6,756 nt of DNA from CAZOKO01 sp964580455 (GCA_964580455.1 CAZOKO010000120.1:1-6756), one strand, 5' to 3'; positions 1 through 6,341 are shown, numbered from the stretch's first letter. Made by a program: numbers and translations. The notes: generated from the sequence alone by a model not told the origin.

Positions 1-51
1 AGGTTTATAACCCTAACCTTTCGATGTGTCCACTAATTTAGGGGAACCTCA
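1..51 (-). mobile_element. Terminus of an IS3-family-like insertion sequence, rest lies left of the window
   Basis: Read on the minus strand from 51 downward, the sequence begins TGAGGTTCCCC and continues through TTAGTGGACACATCG. Many IS3-family ends start with TGA, have a CCC block near base 9 and carry TAGTGGACAC about 18 bases in, as I recall for IS3 itself; the spacing here agrees. The start of this motif coincides with the point where the UPF0316 reading frame departs from its family, which supports a real insertion junction. No transposase is visible because only about 50 bp are inside the window. The target duplication cannot be tested. The IS family assignment rests on memory of the consensus. 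Confidence 0.55.
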
Positions 52-350
52 GTCCCTATTGATAATTTATTTTCTATATAAATGCCAACAAAAGTTCCCA
101 TTGCAAAACCACCGGCATAAGCTACATAACAGGCAACATTGGACAAATTATGAAAAATTTGACCAATTGCAAGAAGCCAAATCAATATTTCAAAAAAACC
201 AAGCAGTGGGGCAAATATTTTCATGCCCTTTGAAATAAACATCACACGAAGTGTTCCAAGACTGACATCTAAAACCCGCGCAACAAAAATAAGTAATGGC
301 AGAATAAACCATTTAAACAATTCTGAATTTAAAAATAATTGATTGTCCAT
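33..350 (-). pseudogene. UPF0316 (DUF5698/DUF2179) membrane protein, 3' half removed by IS insertion
   Basis: This is the N-terminal part of an integral membrane protein of the UPF0316 family (DUF5698 membrane domain followed by a cytoplasmic DUF2179 domain, usually about 165-190 aa). Only 105 residues are read. Residues 15-33, 45-65 and 72-92 are hydrophobic helices. The stretches RVLDVSLGTLR (25-35), LLGFFEILIWLLAIGQI (49-65) and YVAYAGGFAMGTFVGIYIE (75-93) are typical of the membrane domain. Native sequence runs to about residue 100 (KLSIGT). The last residues EVPLN and the TAG stop come from the IS3-like terminus at 1-51. The whole DUF2179 domain is missing, so the product is probably non-functional or altered. 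The family's function is unknown. The ATG at 350 has only a weak AAAGAG upstream. Confidence 0.75.
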
Positions 351-655
351 CTCTTTATTTGTGCCCCTTTATAATTGTAAAATTGCAATTAAAGTGGGGT
401 TATTAAGAAAAAAATGTTGATCTTTTTAAATCCTGATTATCCATCTGAATCTCCTTATCGTCAATATTTGAATTTTGCTAAACATAAATGTCAAAGCATT
501 TTACAATATGGAAAAGGGGAGTTCAATCCTTATCTAAGGCACAGGCCATTTCATTGTCTCTAAGTGTTCATGAAGCTGTGCTGCGGTTCGGAACTTTTTA
601 AGAATGAGGGAGCGTTTCAAGCCGCAGCAGATATTTCTTATGCAATGATAGATAA
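351..655. other. Gene-free stretch, possible decayed coding DNA
   Basis: No gene can be defended here. On the plus strand a 49-codon frame runs from ATG 414 to TAA 561-563 (start MLIFLNPDYPSESPYRQY), and a 29-codon frame runs from ATG 570 to TAA 657-659 (ending GAFQAAADISYAMIDN). Both have protein-like composition but no recognisable family, and neither has a convincing ribosome binding site. They lie immediately upstream of the recognisable plus-strand relic at 656-896. They may be remains of the same locus, but I could not join them into one sigma-54 activator. No hairpin followed by a T-run and no RNA gene was seen. Confidence 0.3.
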
Positions 656-896
656 TTAACTCTTGTAGACTTATCTGAAGCGATTAGTGGAATAGGCACA
701 TTGACACATGCTCAGACTATACCTATGTCGATTTTACAAGAAGTATATTTTATTTCAGAGGAGTGGCTACAAAAACCGCTGCATGAGCTTCACAAGGAAG
801 TTCTTGAAAGATTTGAACACTTATTTAACAGGACTCTTACGGTTAACCGGTGGGCGTATAGGGGAAACTGCAAAAAGGGCAGGAAATACTTCTTAA
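656..896 (+). pseudogene. Relic of a sigma-54-dependent (NtrC-type) regulator, C-terminal Fis-type helix-turn-helix
   Basis: Two adjacent frames together read like the end of an NtrC/AtoC-type activator. From 656 one frame gives LTLVDLSEAISG, like the linker after the AAA+ domain (family form LITLEDLPEAI). It continues to HKEVLERFE, ending at about 817. The next frame then continues TYLTGLLRLTGGRIGETAKRAG (822-884), the usual start of the Fis-type HTH_8 DNA-binding domain. A 2-base loss or 1-base gain near 818-820 would connect them. The expected rest of the recognition helix and C-terminus is absent: the frame ends NTS and stop at 894-896, where malQ's stop codon lies on the other strand. 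The receiver and AAA+ domains are not recognisable upstream. The family call comes from motif memory without alignment. Confidence 0.5.
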
Positions 897-2386
897 GCCC
901 TTCCATATATTTCCGTCATCTCCTGAAGCCTTTGTGCCAGAGATGGTGTTATCTGTTCTGGCAGAAGTTGCCATTCCCAATTTCCTTTTGGAGTGGAGGG
1001 CAGATTCATCCTGTCCTCCTCTCCAAGACCCAGAATATCCTGCATAGGAAAAACAACCATGTTTGCAACAGACATCATAGCAAGCCGGATAAGTTCCCAG
1101 TGAATATCCTGTTTTGACACTTCATGTCCCAGGTATCGAAAAAACTTCTCTTTAACTTCCGGTGTTGCCTCATTTTCAAACCATCCCCTTATGGTATTGT
1201 TATCGTGCGTTCCGGTATATAATACACAGTTCTTCACATGATTATGCGGCACATAGGGATTTGTGACAAGATCATCACCAAAGGCAAAAAGAAGTACCTT
1301 CATGCCCGGGAAACCAAAACGGTCCATGATTTCCTTTACGTCAGGAGTAATGATACCCAGGTCTTCAGCAATGATAGAGGAATCGGGGAATTGTTCAAGA
1401 AGCACATTGAAGAAATCTTCTGCAGGTGCTTCAACCCACTTTCCATTAATAGCATTCTTCTCACTTGCTGCAACCTCCCAGTAAGCAACTAATCCCCTGA
1501 AGTGATCGATGCGAACCATATTAAAGAGCTTCAAATTGTGTTTTATGCGTTTCATCCACCATCCATATTTTCTTTTTTTTAGTTCATCCCACTTGTAAAC
1601 AGGGTTGCCCCATAGCTGTCCTGTCTCACTGAAATAATCCGGGGGTACACCTGCAACAAAAGACGGCTTCCCATCACCATCAAGTTTAAACATTCCAGGA
1701 TCTGTCCATACATCCACACTATCATAATCTACGTAAATGGGCATATCTCCAAAAATCTGGATACCTTTTTTGTTGCAATATTTTTTTAGCGAGAACCACT
1801 GCTTAAGAAAAATATACTGAAGGAACTTCTCCATCTCGATTCTCTCGTGGAGCTTTTTGCTCAACGTTTGCAAAGCTCCTTGTTGCCTGTCTCGTATTTC
1901 CTGAGGCCAGTTACTCCAAACCTGTTTCTTGAAACTTTCCCTAAAGGCAATGAATTGTGCGAAATCTTCAAGCCAATAGGCATTCTCCAAATAAAACTGT
2001 TCGCATTCATTTTTTTTATTCTTCTTAAAACGTTTATAGGCAATATTGAAAAGATTTTCCTTATAAACAATAACCTTATGATAATCTATCCTCCTCTGGG
2101 GAAAGCTGGGTACAGGCTCAAGATCTTCTCCGGCAAGAAAACCATCTTGAACCATAAGCTCCGGGCTTATCAGCAGTAAATTGTTGGCAAAGGCAGATAT
2201 GCTATGATAGGGAGAGTTGCCATAAATTGGATCTGCAGGATTTAATGGAAGAATCTGCCAGAAACGCTGCCTGGTTTGAGAAAGGAAATCCGCAAATTTA
2301 TATGCCCATGGCCCCATATCCCCGATACCATAAGACGAGGGAAGTGACGTAATATGAAGGAGTATCCCACTTCCTCTTCTCTTCAT
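893..2386 (-). CDS. malQ: 4-alpha-glucanotransferase (amylomaltase), GH77
   Basis: Transfers alpha-1,4-glucan segments between maltodextrins, a cytosolic step in glycogen/maltodextrin turnover. The start at 2386 gives 497 aa, normal for bacterial MalQ, and begins MKRRGSGILLHITSLPS. An AGGAG lies 6 bases ahead of this ATG. The open frame extends 22 codons further upstream, but that extension reads like leader sequence and is not family-like. GH77 landmarks are in place: nucleophile Asp294 in RIDHFRG, acid/base Glu341 in IIAEDLG, and transition-state Asp395 in TGTHDNNT. These fall within one residue of the Thermus enzyme numbering (293/340/395). Other conserved blocks are GNSPYHSISAFA (56-67), FGDMPIYVD (212-220), FVAGVPPDYFSETGQLWGNP (243-262), and NLPSTPKGNWEW near the C-terminus. 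No other glycogen genes are in the window. The 99-bp gap upstream contains a short repeat but no convincing promoter, so it may be co-transcribed with the small gene before it. The gene appears intact. Confidence 0.95.
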   Translation of the reverse strand: MKRRGSGILLHITSLPSSYGIGDMGPWAYKFADFLSQTRQRFWQILPLNPADPIYGNSPYHSISAFANNLLLISPELMVQDGFLAGEDLEPVPSFPQRRIDYHKVIVYKENLFNIAYKRFKKNKKNECEQFYLENAYWLEDFAQFIAFRESFKKQVWSNWPQEIRDRQQGALQTLSKKLHERIEMEKFLQYIFLKQWFSLKKYCNKKGIQIFGDMPIYVDYDSVDVWTDPGMFKLDGDGKPSFVAGVPPDYFSETGQLWGNPVYKWDELKKRKYGWWMKRIKHNLKLFNMVRIDHFRGLVAYWEVAASEKNAINGKWVEAPAEDFFNVLLEQFPDSSIIAEDLGIITPDVKEIMDRFGFPGMKVLLFAFGDDLVTNPYVPHNHVKNCVLYTGTHDNNTIRGWFENEATPEVKEKFFRYLGHEVSKQDIHWELIRLAMMSVANMVVFPMQDILGLGEEDRMNLPSTPKGNWEWQLLPEQITPSLAQRLQEMTEIYGRA

Positions 2387-2419
2387 CCTTTTCTCCTCAT
2401 ATAAACATTTGTAAATACT

Positions 2420-2441
2420 GACCACAGAGGTCACAGAGATT
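2420..2441. repeat. Short tandem motif CACAGAG-gt-CACAGAG
   Basis: CACAGAG occurs twice, separated by GT (about 2424-2439), between malQ and the upstream small gene. On the minus strand it reads CTCTGTGACCTCTGTGG. I recall similar CTCTGTG...CTCTGTGG strings scattered between genes in many environmental bacterial genomes, so this may be one copy of a dispersed intergenic repeat. Only one copy is visible here, so dispersal cannot be shown. Confidence 0.4.
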
Positions 2442-2485
2442 TCTTTCAACACTAAGATTCCATTCAGGTACTATCTGTTCTCTCT

Positions 2486-2782
2486 TCACTTAATGATTTT
2501 TAGATGTCTATTTTTTTCTATTTTTTCAACCTTTTTTAGAAATTGTGGGTGGACATTCCACTGGCCTTCATTTGTCTTAATACTCATTGTTTTCCGATTA
2601 ATACGTATAATGACTCCGCGAACCATGTTCTTCCCATCACGAAACTCAACTATCTCACCTACCTTGAATTTCTTTGAAAGCTCCAATGCTTCTCTACTGG
2701 CAAGATACTTTAACCGTTCTACAATTCTGTGGTTCAGTTCCAGTAGTTCTTCCCTGCTTAGTTTGTCAATATCAAATTCCAT
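2486..2782 (-). CDS. Small conserved protein of unknown function with SH3/KOW-like C-terminal half
   Basis: I recognise the type but no function: small bacterial proteins starting with a form of FDIDxLSxEELxxLNHRIVERLxxL and ending with a beta-rich stretch containing QWNV. The start at 2782 gives 98 aa (MEFDIDKLSREELLELNHR) and has GGAG 9 bases upstream. The frame also extends 7 codons further to a TTG, which I do not favour. Residues 5-38 are predicted helical with alternating charges. Residues 40-90 (FKVGEIVEFRDGK, GVIIRINRKTMSIKT, GQWNVHPQFLKKV) look like a small five-strand SH3-like or KOW-like barrel. Such folds often bind nucleic acid or protein. That is inference. The C-terminus is lysine-rich. 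It has its own promoter candidate (2832-2860) and is separated by 148 bp from the operon upstream, so it is probably a separate unit, perhaps shared with malQ. Confidence 0.8.
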   Translation of the reverse strand: MEFDIDKLSREELLELNHRIVERLKYLASREALELSKKFKVGEIVEFRDGKNMVRGVIIRINRKTMSIKTNEGQWNVHPQFLKKVEKIEKNRHLKIIK

Positions 2783-2831
2783 ACGTTCTTTCTCCTCTTG
2801 CAAATTCTGGGATAATATCCATCAGCGTAAA

Positions 2832-2860
2832 AGCATATGATTATCTCGCTTGAGAATCAA
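2832..2860 (-). promoter_or_regulatory. Candidate sigma-70 promoter for the small unknown gene
   Basis: On the minus strand TTGATT (2855-2860) and TATGCT (2832-2837) are separated by exactly 17 bases. Each matches consensus at 4 of 6 positions. Transcription would begin near 2826, about 43 bases before the ATG at 2782. A small palindrome, CTTGA-3-TCAAG, overlaps the -35 box and could be a regulator site. No hairpin with a T-run ends the upstream operon within this 148-bp gap. Confidence 0.4.
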
Positions 2861-2930
2861 GAAATTATCAAAAACTAATTATTCTATTAAACTCTCGCTG
2901 AAGTCTTGGAAAATGTGTAACGTTATAAGT

Positions 2931-3539
2931 TTATTCAAGCTCTGTTTTGGGTGGAGCATAGACAGTCGTCTTACCGACACCTGCATAGTTTCCCTGGAAT
3001 CTGCTAATGTCCATGCCAAATAGCAGGAGGGGATCCGCAATCTTTAACATCTCTTCCCGCCCCTTGTTTAAAAGCTCTTCATTCATGCTAATTGAGAGAA
3101 CATCCCCAATAAAGTTGTTCTGTGATTCATTGGGGCGGATAATTTGATTCAAACAACATTCAATATGTTGAAAACACTCCTCAAGCCTGGGAGGCTTCAC
3201 TTTAAGAGCTGGAACCGCAGTCAAGCCGGCTTTATCAACCTCATTCACTCCGGCCGAATACATAAGACCCGTCTTAGCCACTTTTTCAATCAGTGAATAG
3301 GGCGCATAGTTAATAACGAACTCCTTTGTGCTCTCAATATTCTGGGACGTGTGCCACATGCTGTTAGAACAAAGTAACATCTGTGGATTCTCAAGACTTG
3401 AACAAAAAGGGAAAACAAGTCCAAAGGGGGCAGCATTTACCCTTCCTCCATCATCGATGGTTGTAACAATAGCTATTTGAAAAGTAAGAACCACATTATT
3501 AAGATGCCACAAAAAATCTGGGGTTATCTCTTTTTTCAT
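2931..3539 (-). CDS. Flavin-reductase-like FMN-binding split-barrel protein
   Basis: A 202-aa protein of the flavin reductase-like (FMN-binding split barrel) family. Members bind FMN and either reduce flavin with NAD(P)H for a partner oxygenase or act as small flavoproteins of unknown substrate. Visible landmarks are the early strand QIAIVTTIDDGGRVNAAPFG (21-40, where the NAAPFG turn contacts FMN in relatives), the HTSQNIESTKEFVIN segment (63-77), the domain-swapping LMYSAGVNEVDKAGL region (92-106) and GDVLSISMNEELL (145-157). Length is normal for the family and there is no signal peptide. The start is firm: AGGAGG lies 5 bases before the ATG. It follows the O-methyltransferase by 28 bp on the same strand, so it is probably the last gene of the operon. 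No oxygenase partner is adjacent, so its electron acceptor is unknown. Confidence 0.85.
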   Translation of the reverse strand: MKKEITPDFLWHLNNVVLTFQIAIVTTIDDGGRVNAAPFGLVFPFCSSLENPQMLLCSNSMWHTSQNIESTKEFVINYAPYSLIEKVAKTGLMYSAGVNEVDKAGLTAVPALKVKPPRLEECFQHIECCLNQIIRPNESQNNFIGDVLSISMNEELLNKGREEMLKIADPLLLFGMDISRFQGNYAGVGKTTVYAPPKTELE

Positions 3540-3567
3540 TGTCTCCTCCTAAAATTGATGCAGTAGG

Positions 3568-4563
3568 TTACACCGTTCCATAAATAATCCCTGAATCATT
3601 CGGCCCCCGATAAGGCATCCGACTCATTTCCTTGATATGCGCTCTTGCCAACATTTCCTTAATCTGTGTCTCAGAATAGGATTGCCCCTGGGGGGTATTA
3701 ATTAACATATTGAGAGAAAAAATCGCTGGAAAGAGGGGATGATCAAACGTGTCTTCCAGAATAAAGTCCTGAATGAGAATCAAACCACCTGGTTCTAGAA
3801 CAGAAACTACTTTTTGAATAATTCTCTGACAATCATCTGCTCCTTCTCCATGGAGAATGTGGGATAGCCAGGCAACATCATAGGACCCCTCAATATTTTC
3901 CTCAACATAATTGCCAGCCATAAAATCAATACGGTCTTCCAAGCCGAACTGTTTTACTGTACGGAGTGCAAAAGGCTGAGTAGTCGGAAGATCAAAGATA
4001 GTTGCTCGAAGTTGAGGATTGGCAAGACAAAAATGAATAGCATAGGTACCGGGGCCTCCACCCAGATCAAGAAGGTGTCGTTTATCATGTAAGTCAATCT
4101 TGGTTGCAAGTTGAGGTGCATTAGCCATGGCAAGGTTGAACATCCCCATCAAAAAGCTTTCTCGCTCTTCCTCATCATCAAAAGGTCTTTTTCTGACGGG
4201 TTTCCCTTTTGTAACGGCCTCAGTTAATTGAGACCAGGCTCTGACAGTATGATAGTGATGTGCAATTAGATAACCAATGTACTTTGGTGATTTTTTGTTC
4301 AAAAAAGTGTTGCTTGCAAAGGTATTGGCATAGCGGTTGTTTTTCTTGATCAGGAGATCCATGGCTACAAGCGCGTTAAGCAGCATAGTAAAACCTCTCA
4401 CATCCCCATTCAACCTTCGTGCAAGCTCTTCTGCTGCAATATAATTATCACCGATCCGGGTAAATAGTTCCAGCTGAACCCCTGCATGCAAGGTGCAGGC
4501 CTCCCAGTAACTTCCTGCAGTATTGAGTAGCTTTTCACCATTCCAACCATCTTTACTCTTCAT
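3568..4563 (-). CDS. SAM-dependent O-methyltransferase (Methyltransf_2, acetylserotonin/BchU/CrtF-like)
   Basis: The layout matches plant COMT-like and bacterial BchU/CrtF-like enzymes. An N-terminal winged-helix dimerisation domain (residues 10-95, including AGSYWEACTLHAGVQLELF) precedes a Rossmann methyltransferase domain. SAM motif I is LLDLGGGPGTY (164-174) and the ribose-binding acid is D191 in TIFDLP. The motif LSHILHGEGADDC (233-245) retains the His (H238) that is the general base in this family, so O-methylation of a hydroxyl is likely. The substrate is unknown. The ATG at 4563 gives 331 aa with GAGG 4-5 bases upstream. An ATG at 4605 (345 aa) with GGGGA upstream is a real alternative, and the frame also extends to a TTG at 4647. 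It lies 96 bp after the LpxH-like gene (from the 4563 start) and 28 bp before the flavin-reductase-like gene, all co-directional. Confidence 0.88.
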   Translation of the reverse strand: MKSKDGWNGEKLLNTAGSYWEACTLHAGVQLELFTRIGDNYIAAEELARRLNGDVRGFTMLLNALVAMDLLIKKNNRYANTFASNTFLNKKSPKYIGYLIAHHYHTVRAWSQLTEAVTKGKPVRKRPFDDEEERESFLMGMFNLAMANAPQLATKIDLHDKRHLLDLGGGPGTYAIHFCLANPQLRATIFDLPTTQPFALRTVKQFGLEDRIDFMAGNYVEENIEGSYDVAWLSHILHGEGADDCQRIIQKVVSVLEPGGLILIQDFILEDTFDHPLFPAIFSLNMLINTPQGQSYSETQIKEMLARAHIKEMSRMPYRGPNDSGIIYGTV

Positions 4564-4602
4564 TTTACCTCGACTGACTGTTGTTCTAATGGAACCAAGT
4601 AC

Positions 4603-4635
4603 CATTTTGCATCCCCGTGCAAAGCACGGTTTTTT
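4603..4635 (+). terminator. Hairpin plus T-run; intrinsic terminator on the plus strand, leader hairpin on the minus strand
   Basis: CCGTGC (4615-4620), AAA, GCACGG (4624-4629) and six T residues (4630-4635) form a compact intrinsic-terminator pattern read on the plus strand. It is antisense to the operon, and no plus-strand gene ends here. In the minus-strand mRNA the same hairpin lacks a following U-run. There it lies just ahead of the alternative O-methyltransferase start at 4605, with its 3' arm touching the GGGG that would be that start's ribosome binding site. It could block antisense transcription, stabilise an mRNA end or affect the choice of start. The stem is only 6 bp. Confidence 0.4.
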
Positions 4636-4659
4636 AAATGCAAACAATCAACAGTGAAC

Positions 4660-5403
4660 CTATAACTCATCGATTATAAAATCCTCAAGTGTGAAGTCCC
4701 CGTTTTCCATACAGAGGTATCCACCTTTCGTATCTGTCCAGCATGGGAGCACAAAGAAATGTTTGTCTCCATCATATTGCTTGATCATGGTTTGATGAGA
4801 ATGCCCGCATATAATCGTCTCAATACCCTGATTAAACGTTTCTTTAATCGCCTCTTCAGAAAATTGGAGTCGCCATGACTCCTGGGATTCAATTACTTGT
4901 TTACTCTTGAGGATAAATCTCTCTGCCAGGGCATTTTCTATAAAACCTGGGAGAACGGCATCCATCAATCTATATATTGGCCACTTTGTTTTTCTGTACC
5001 TCTGGAACTCAATATCGTTGGTATAAAGGAGGTACCCGTGGGTTAAAAAGAGGCTCTTTCCCTGGAGCTTTAGTCTGTTGCTCTCGCCCAAATAATCGAT
5101 CCCGTATTTTAAGAGCACCTTTTCCCCCAAGAGCAGATCACGATTACCGATGATAAATCTAACCTTTAAACCATTTTGGGTCAATACATAGAGAGCATCG
5201 AATACAGCCTGATTATCTTCTATCACCCTCCTGTTATTAGCCCAATAATCAAAAAGATCTCCCAGGATAAAGAGATCACCCCCGCTCTCCTTAACCATTT
5301 CAACGAAAGCAAGAAATAGATTCCTCTTTCGCAAACTATTTCTTTCCAAATGCACATCGGCTATAAAGTAACTCTTTGAGCTCATACTATTTTCGTTCCT
5401 CAT
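4660..5403 (-). CDS. LpxH-like metallophosphohydrolase (UDP-2,3-diacylglucosamine diphosphatase type)
   Basis: A calcineurin-like phosphoesterase of 247 aa; E. coli LpxH has 240. The metal ligands line up with LpxH: D16 and H18 in FIADVHLE, D49 in LGDLFDYW, N87 in GNRDLLLG, H122 in THGYLLYTND, and H201/H203 in CGHSHQ. The constant +8 offset, shifting to +6 at the end, against E. coli D8/H10/D41/N79/H114/H195/H197 argues for LpxH rather than a generic phosphatase. LpxH cleaves UDP-2,3-diacylglucosamine to lipid X and UMP at the inner membrane. The substrate may differ here, since no lipid A genes are adjacent and both neighbours are methyltransferases. The ATG at 5403 overlaps the upstream stop as ATGA, suggesting coupled translation. 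An ATG at 5385 (MSSKSYFIADVHL) with AGGA upstream is an equally reasonable start. No signal peptide is seen. Confidence 0.85.
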   Translation of the reverse strand: MRNENSMSSKSYFIADVHLERNSLRKRNLFLAFVEMVKESGGDLFILGDLFDYWANNRRVIEDNQAVFDALYVLTQNGLKVRFIIGNRDLLLGEKVLLKYGIDYLGESNRLKLQGKSLFLTHGYLLYTNDIEFQRYRKTKWPIYRLMDAVLPGFIENALAERFILKSKQVIESQESWRLQFSEEAIKETFNQGIETIICGHSHQTMIKQYDGDKHFFVLPCWTDTKGGYLCMENGDFTLEDFIIDEL

Positions 5404-6251
5404 TTCCAGGCAATAAGAAGTGTTATATTAGGCAATTTAATAGCATCCAGTACCCTTTGATCAAAGATATATTGATTTGGAAAGTAATCATCCAATATTG
5501 GCTTCACATCTTTATAGAATAGAGGGTTAGCGCCGATATTTTTAAAAACTTCATCATAGCCATACAATTTACCAGTATGGTTAAACCAGTCTCCCAATAC
5601 CAGTATATCCGCAGCCCTGGCAACATTTTCCATTGCCTTAAAATTGGCATAGTTTAAAGTATAACGCTCATACAGGAGTGTGGGAGATGTTACCTTTTTT
5701 AGCAACTCATCAGATGGTGGTTCCATGATATTCCAGATTACAGTTTCAAGATTCGCTTGAGGATATTCATCCTTAAGCTTTCCAACATTTTCCAGAATAA
5801 CTGGTTGGGCATCAGTTGCAATAAGAGGTATTAACTTATTTTCCTTACTCATCTGCCTTAGCATAATGCCGGTTAAATTTGCCTTTCCCGCACCAATTTC
5901 TAAAAAGGTTTTTACTCCGGCAATGGTAGCAAGACGCAAAGAAATTTTTACAACCATTTCCCCAAAAAACTTATAGAAGGGCATTTGTGTGATTTCTGTA
6001 AAAATTTCTTTTAACCTGGGATCGTTCCAGTCAAACTTCCCTAGATCTTGCATTTCCAAAACCACTCGCATCATCTTCAACTCCATGTGAAATGCCTCTG
6101 GGATCTCATCCTCTTTTACCTCTTCCCGATTGACCACCCTTTGTGAAGCCTCCGCCCATACCTCCCATTGACCAAGATGTTTCACCACAAAATCAAAATA
6201 CTCTTTCTCCAAATCAGCAAGCTTTTCTTTAAACACTTCTACTGTAAACAT
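5400..6251 (-). CDS. Divergent class I SAM-dependent methyltransferase, function unknown
   Basis: A 283-aa protein whose middle is a Rossmann methyltransferase core. Motif I is KTFLEIGAGKANLTGIMLR (114-132), followed by a second strand ending in the acidic residue D147 (LIATDAQP). Further strand-like segments are ETVIWNIMEP (169-178) and ADILVLGDWFNHTG (214-227). Residues 1-110 are a charged, helical N-terminal region with no family I recognise. It is acidic and probably cytoplasmic. NPPY-type catalytic motifs of DNA or protein N-methyltransferases are absent, so the substrate cannot be named. The start is clear: GAGGAGGTGA lies 4-5 bases before the ATG at 6251. It is the first gene of the operon, its stop overlaps the next start by 4 bp, and two promoter candidates precede it. 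A methyltransferase-fold protein with another role is possible. Confidence 0.75.
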   Translation of the reverse strand: MFTVEVFKEKLADLEKEYFDFVVKHLGQWEVWAEASQRVVNREEVKEDEIPEAFHMELKMMRVVLEMQDLGKFDWNDPRLKEIFTEITQMPFYKFFGEMVVKISLRLATIAGVKTFLEIGAGKANLTGIMLRQMSKENKLIPLIATDAQPVILENVGKLKDEYPQANLETVIWNIMEPPSDELLKKVTSPTLLYERYTLNYANFKAMENVARAADILVLGDWFNHTGKLYGYDEVFKNIGANPLFYKDVKPILDDYFPNQYIFDQRVLDAIKLPNITLLIAWK

Positions 6252-6281
6252 TCTTCACCTCCTCAATTTTACAAAATAACA

Positions 6282-6341
6282 AATTAGACTGGATTATATG
6301 AAATATGGTATTAAACCTGTCAAAGCACATCCAGTTTAATT
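6282..6341. repeat. Inverted repeat with 13-bp arms flanking the operon promoter
   Basis: AATTAGACTGGAT (6282-6294) and ATCCAGTTTAATT (6329-6341) are inverted copies with 12 of 13 matches and a 34-base loop. The left arm covers the end of the proximal -10 box (6293-6298). The right arm reaches into the distal -10 box (6339-6344). Arm centres are about 47 bp apart. The arrangement suits an operator pair bound by a regulator, but the arms could also be ends of a small mobile element. The mRNA-hairpin reading is less attractive because the loop is long and most of it lies upstream of the proximal start point. Confidence 0.5.
6293..6323 (-). promoter_or_regulatory. Proximal promoter candidate (P1) of the four-gene operon
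   Basis: On the minus strand a perfect TTGACA (6318-6323) and a perfect TATAAT (6293-6298) are separated by 19 bases, which is longer than the ideal 17. Transcription would start near 6287 and give a leader of about 36 bases with a strong ribosome binding site before the ATG at 6251. The spacing makes it likely to be moderate unless activated. Confidence 0.5.

Noticed and set aside
26..238. Plus-strand open frame of 70 codons
   Set aside because: It lies opposite the UPF0316 gene, has no recognisable motif, and its protein is what antisense reading of a membrane protein gives.
701..1117. Plus-strand frame of 138 codons taken as one intact gene
   Set aside because: Only its first part is family-like. 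After about 820 the regulator-like reading moves to another frame, and after 893 it is antisense to malQ.
1238..2179. Several plus- and minus-strand frames of 69-110 codons inside malQ
   Set aside because: They overlap a complete GH77 gene with all catalytic residues and show no motifs of their own.
2387..2452. 22-codon N-terminal extension of MalQ
   Set aside because: It lacks family similarity, includes the CACAGAG repeat, and a good AGGAG-ATG start exists at 2386.
2493..2840. Plus-strand frame of 115 codons
   Set aside because: It is antisense to the 98-aa conserved gene. Its serine- and phenylalanine-rich product is typical of reading the opposite strand of a lysine/glutamate-rich gene.
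4564..4647. N-terminal extension of the O-methyltransferase to a TTG at 4647
   Set aside because: It would translate through the hairpin and adds cysteine-rich sequence not typical of the family. Starts at 4563 or 4605 are better supported.
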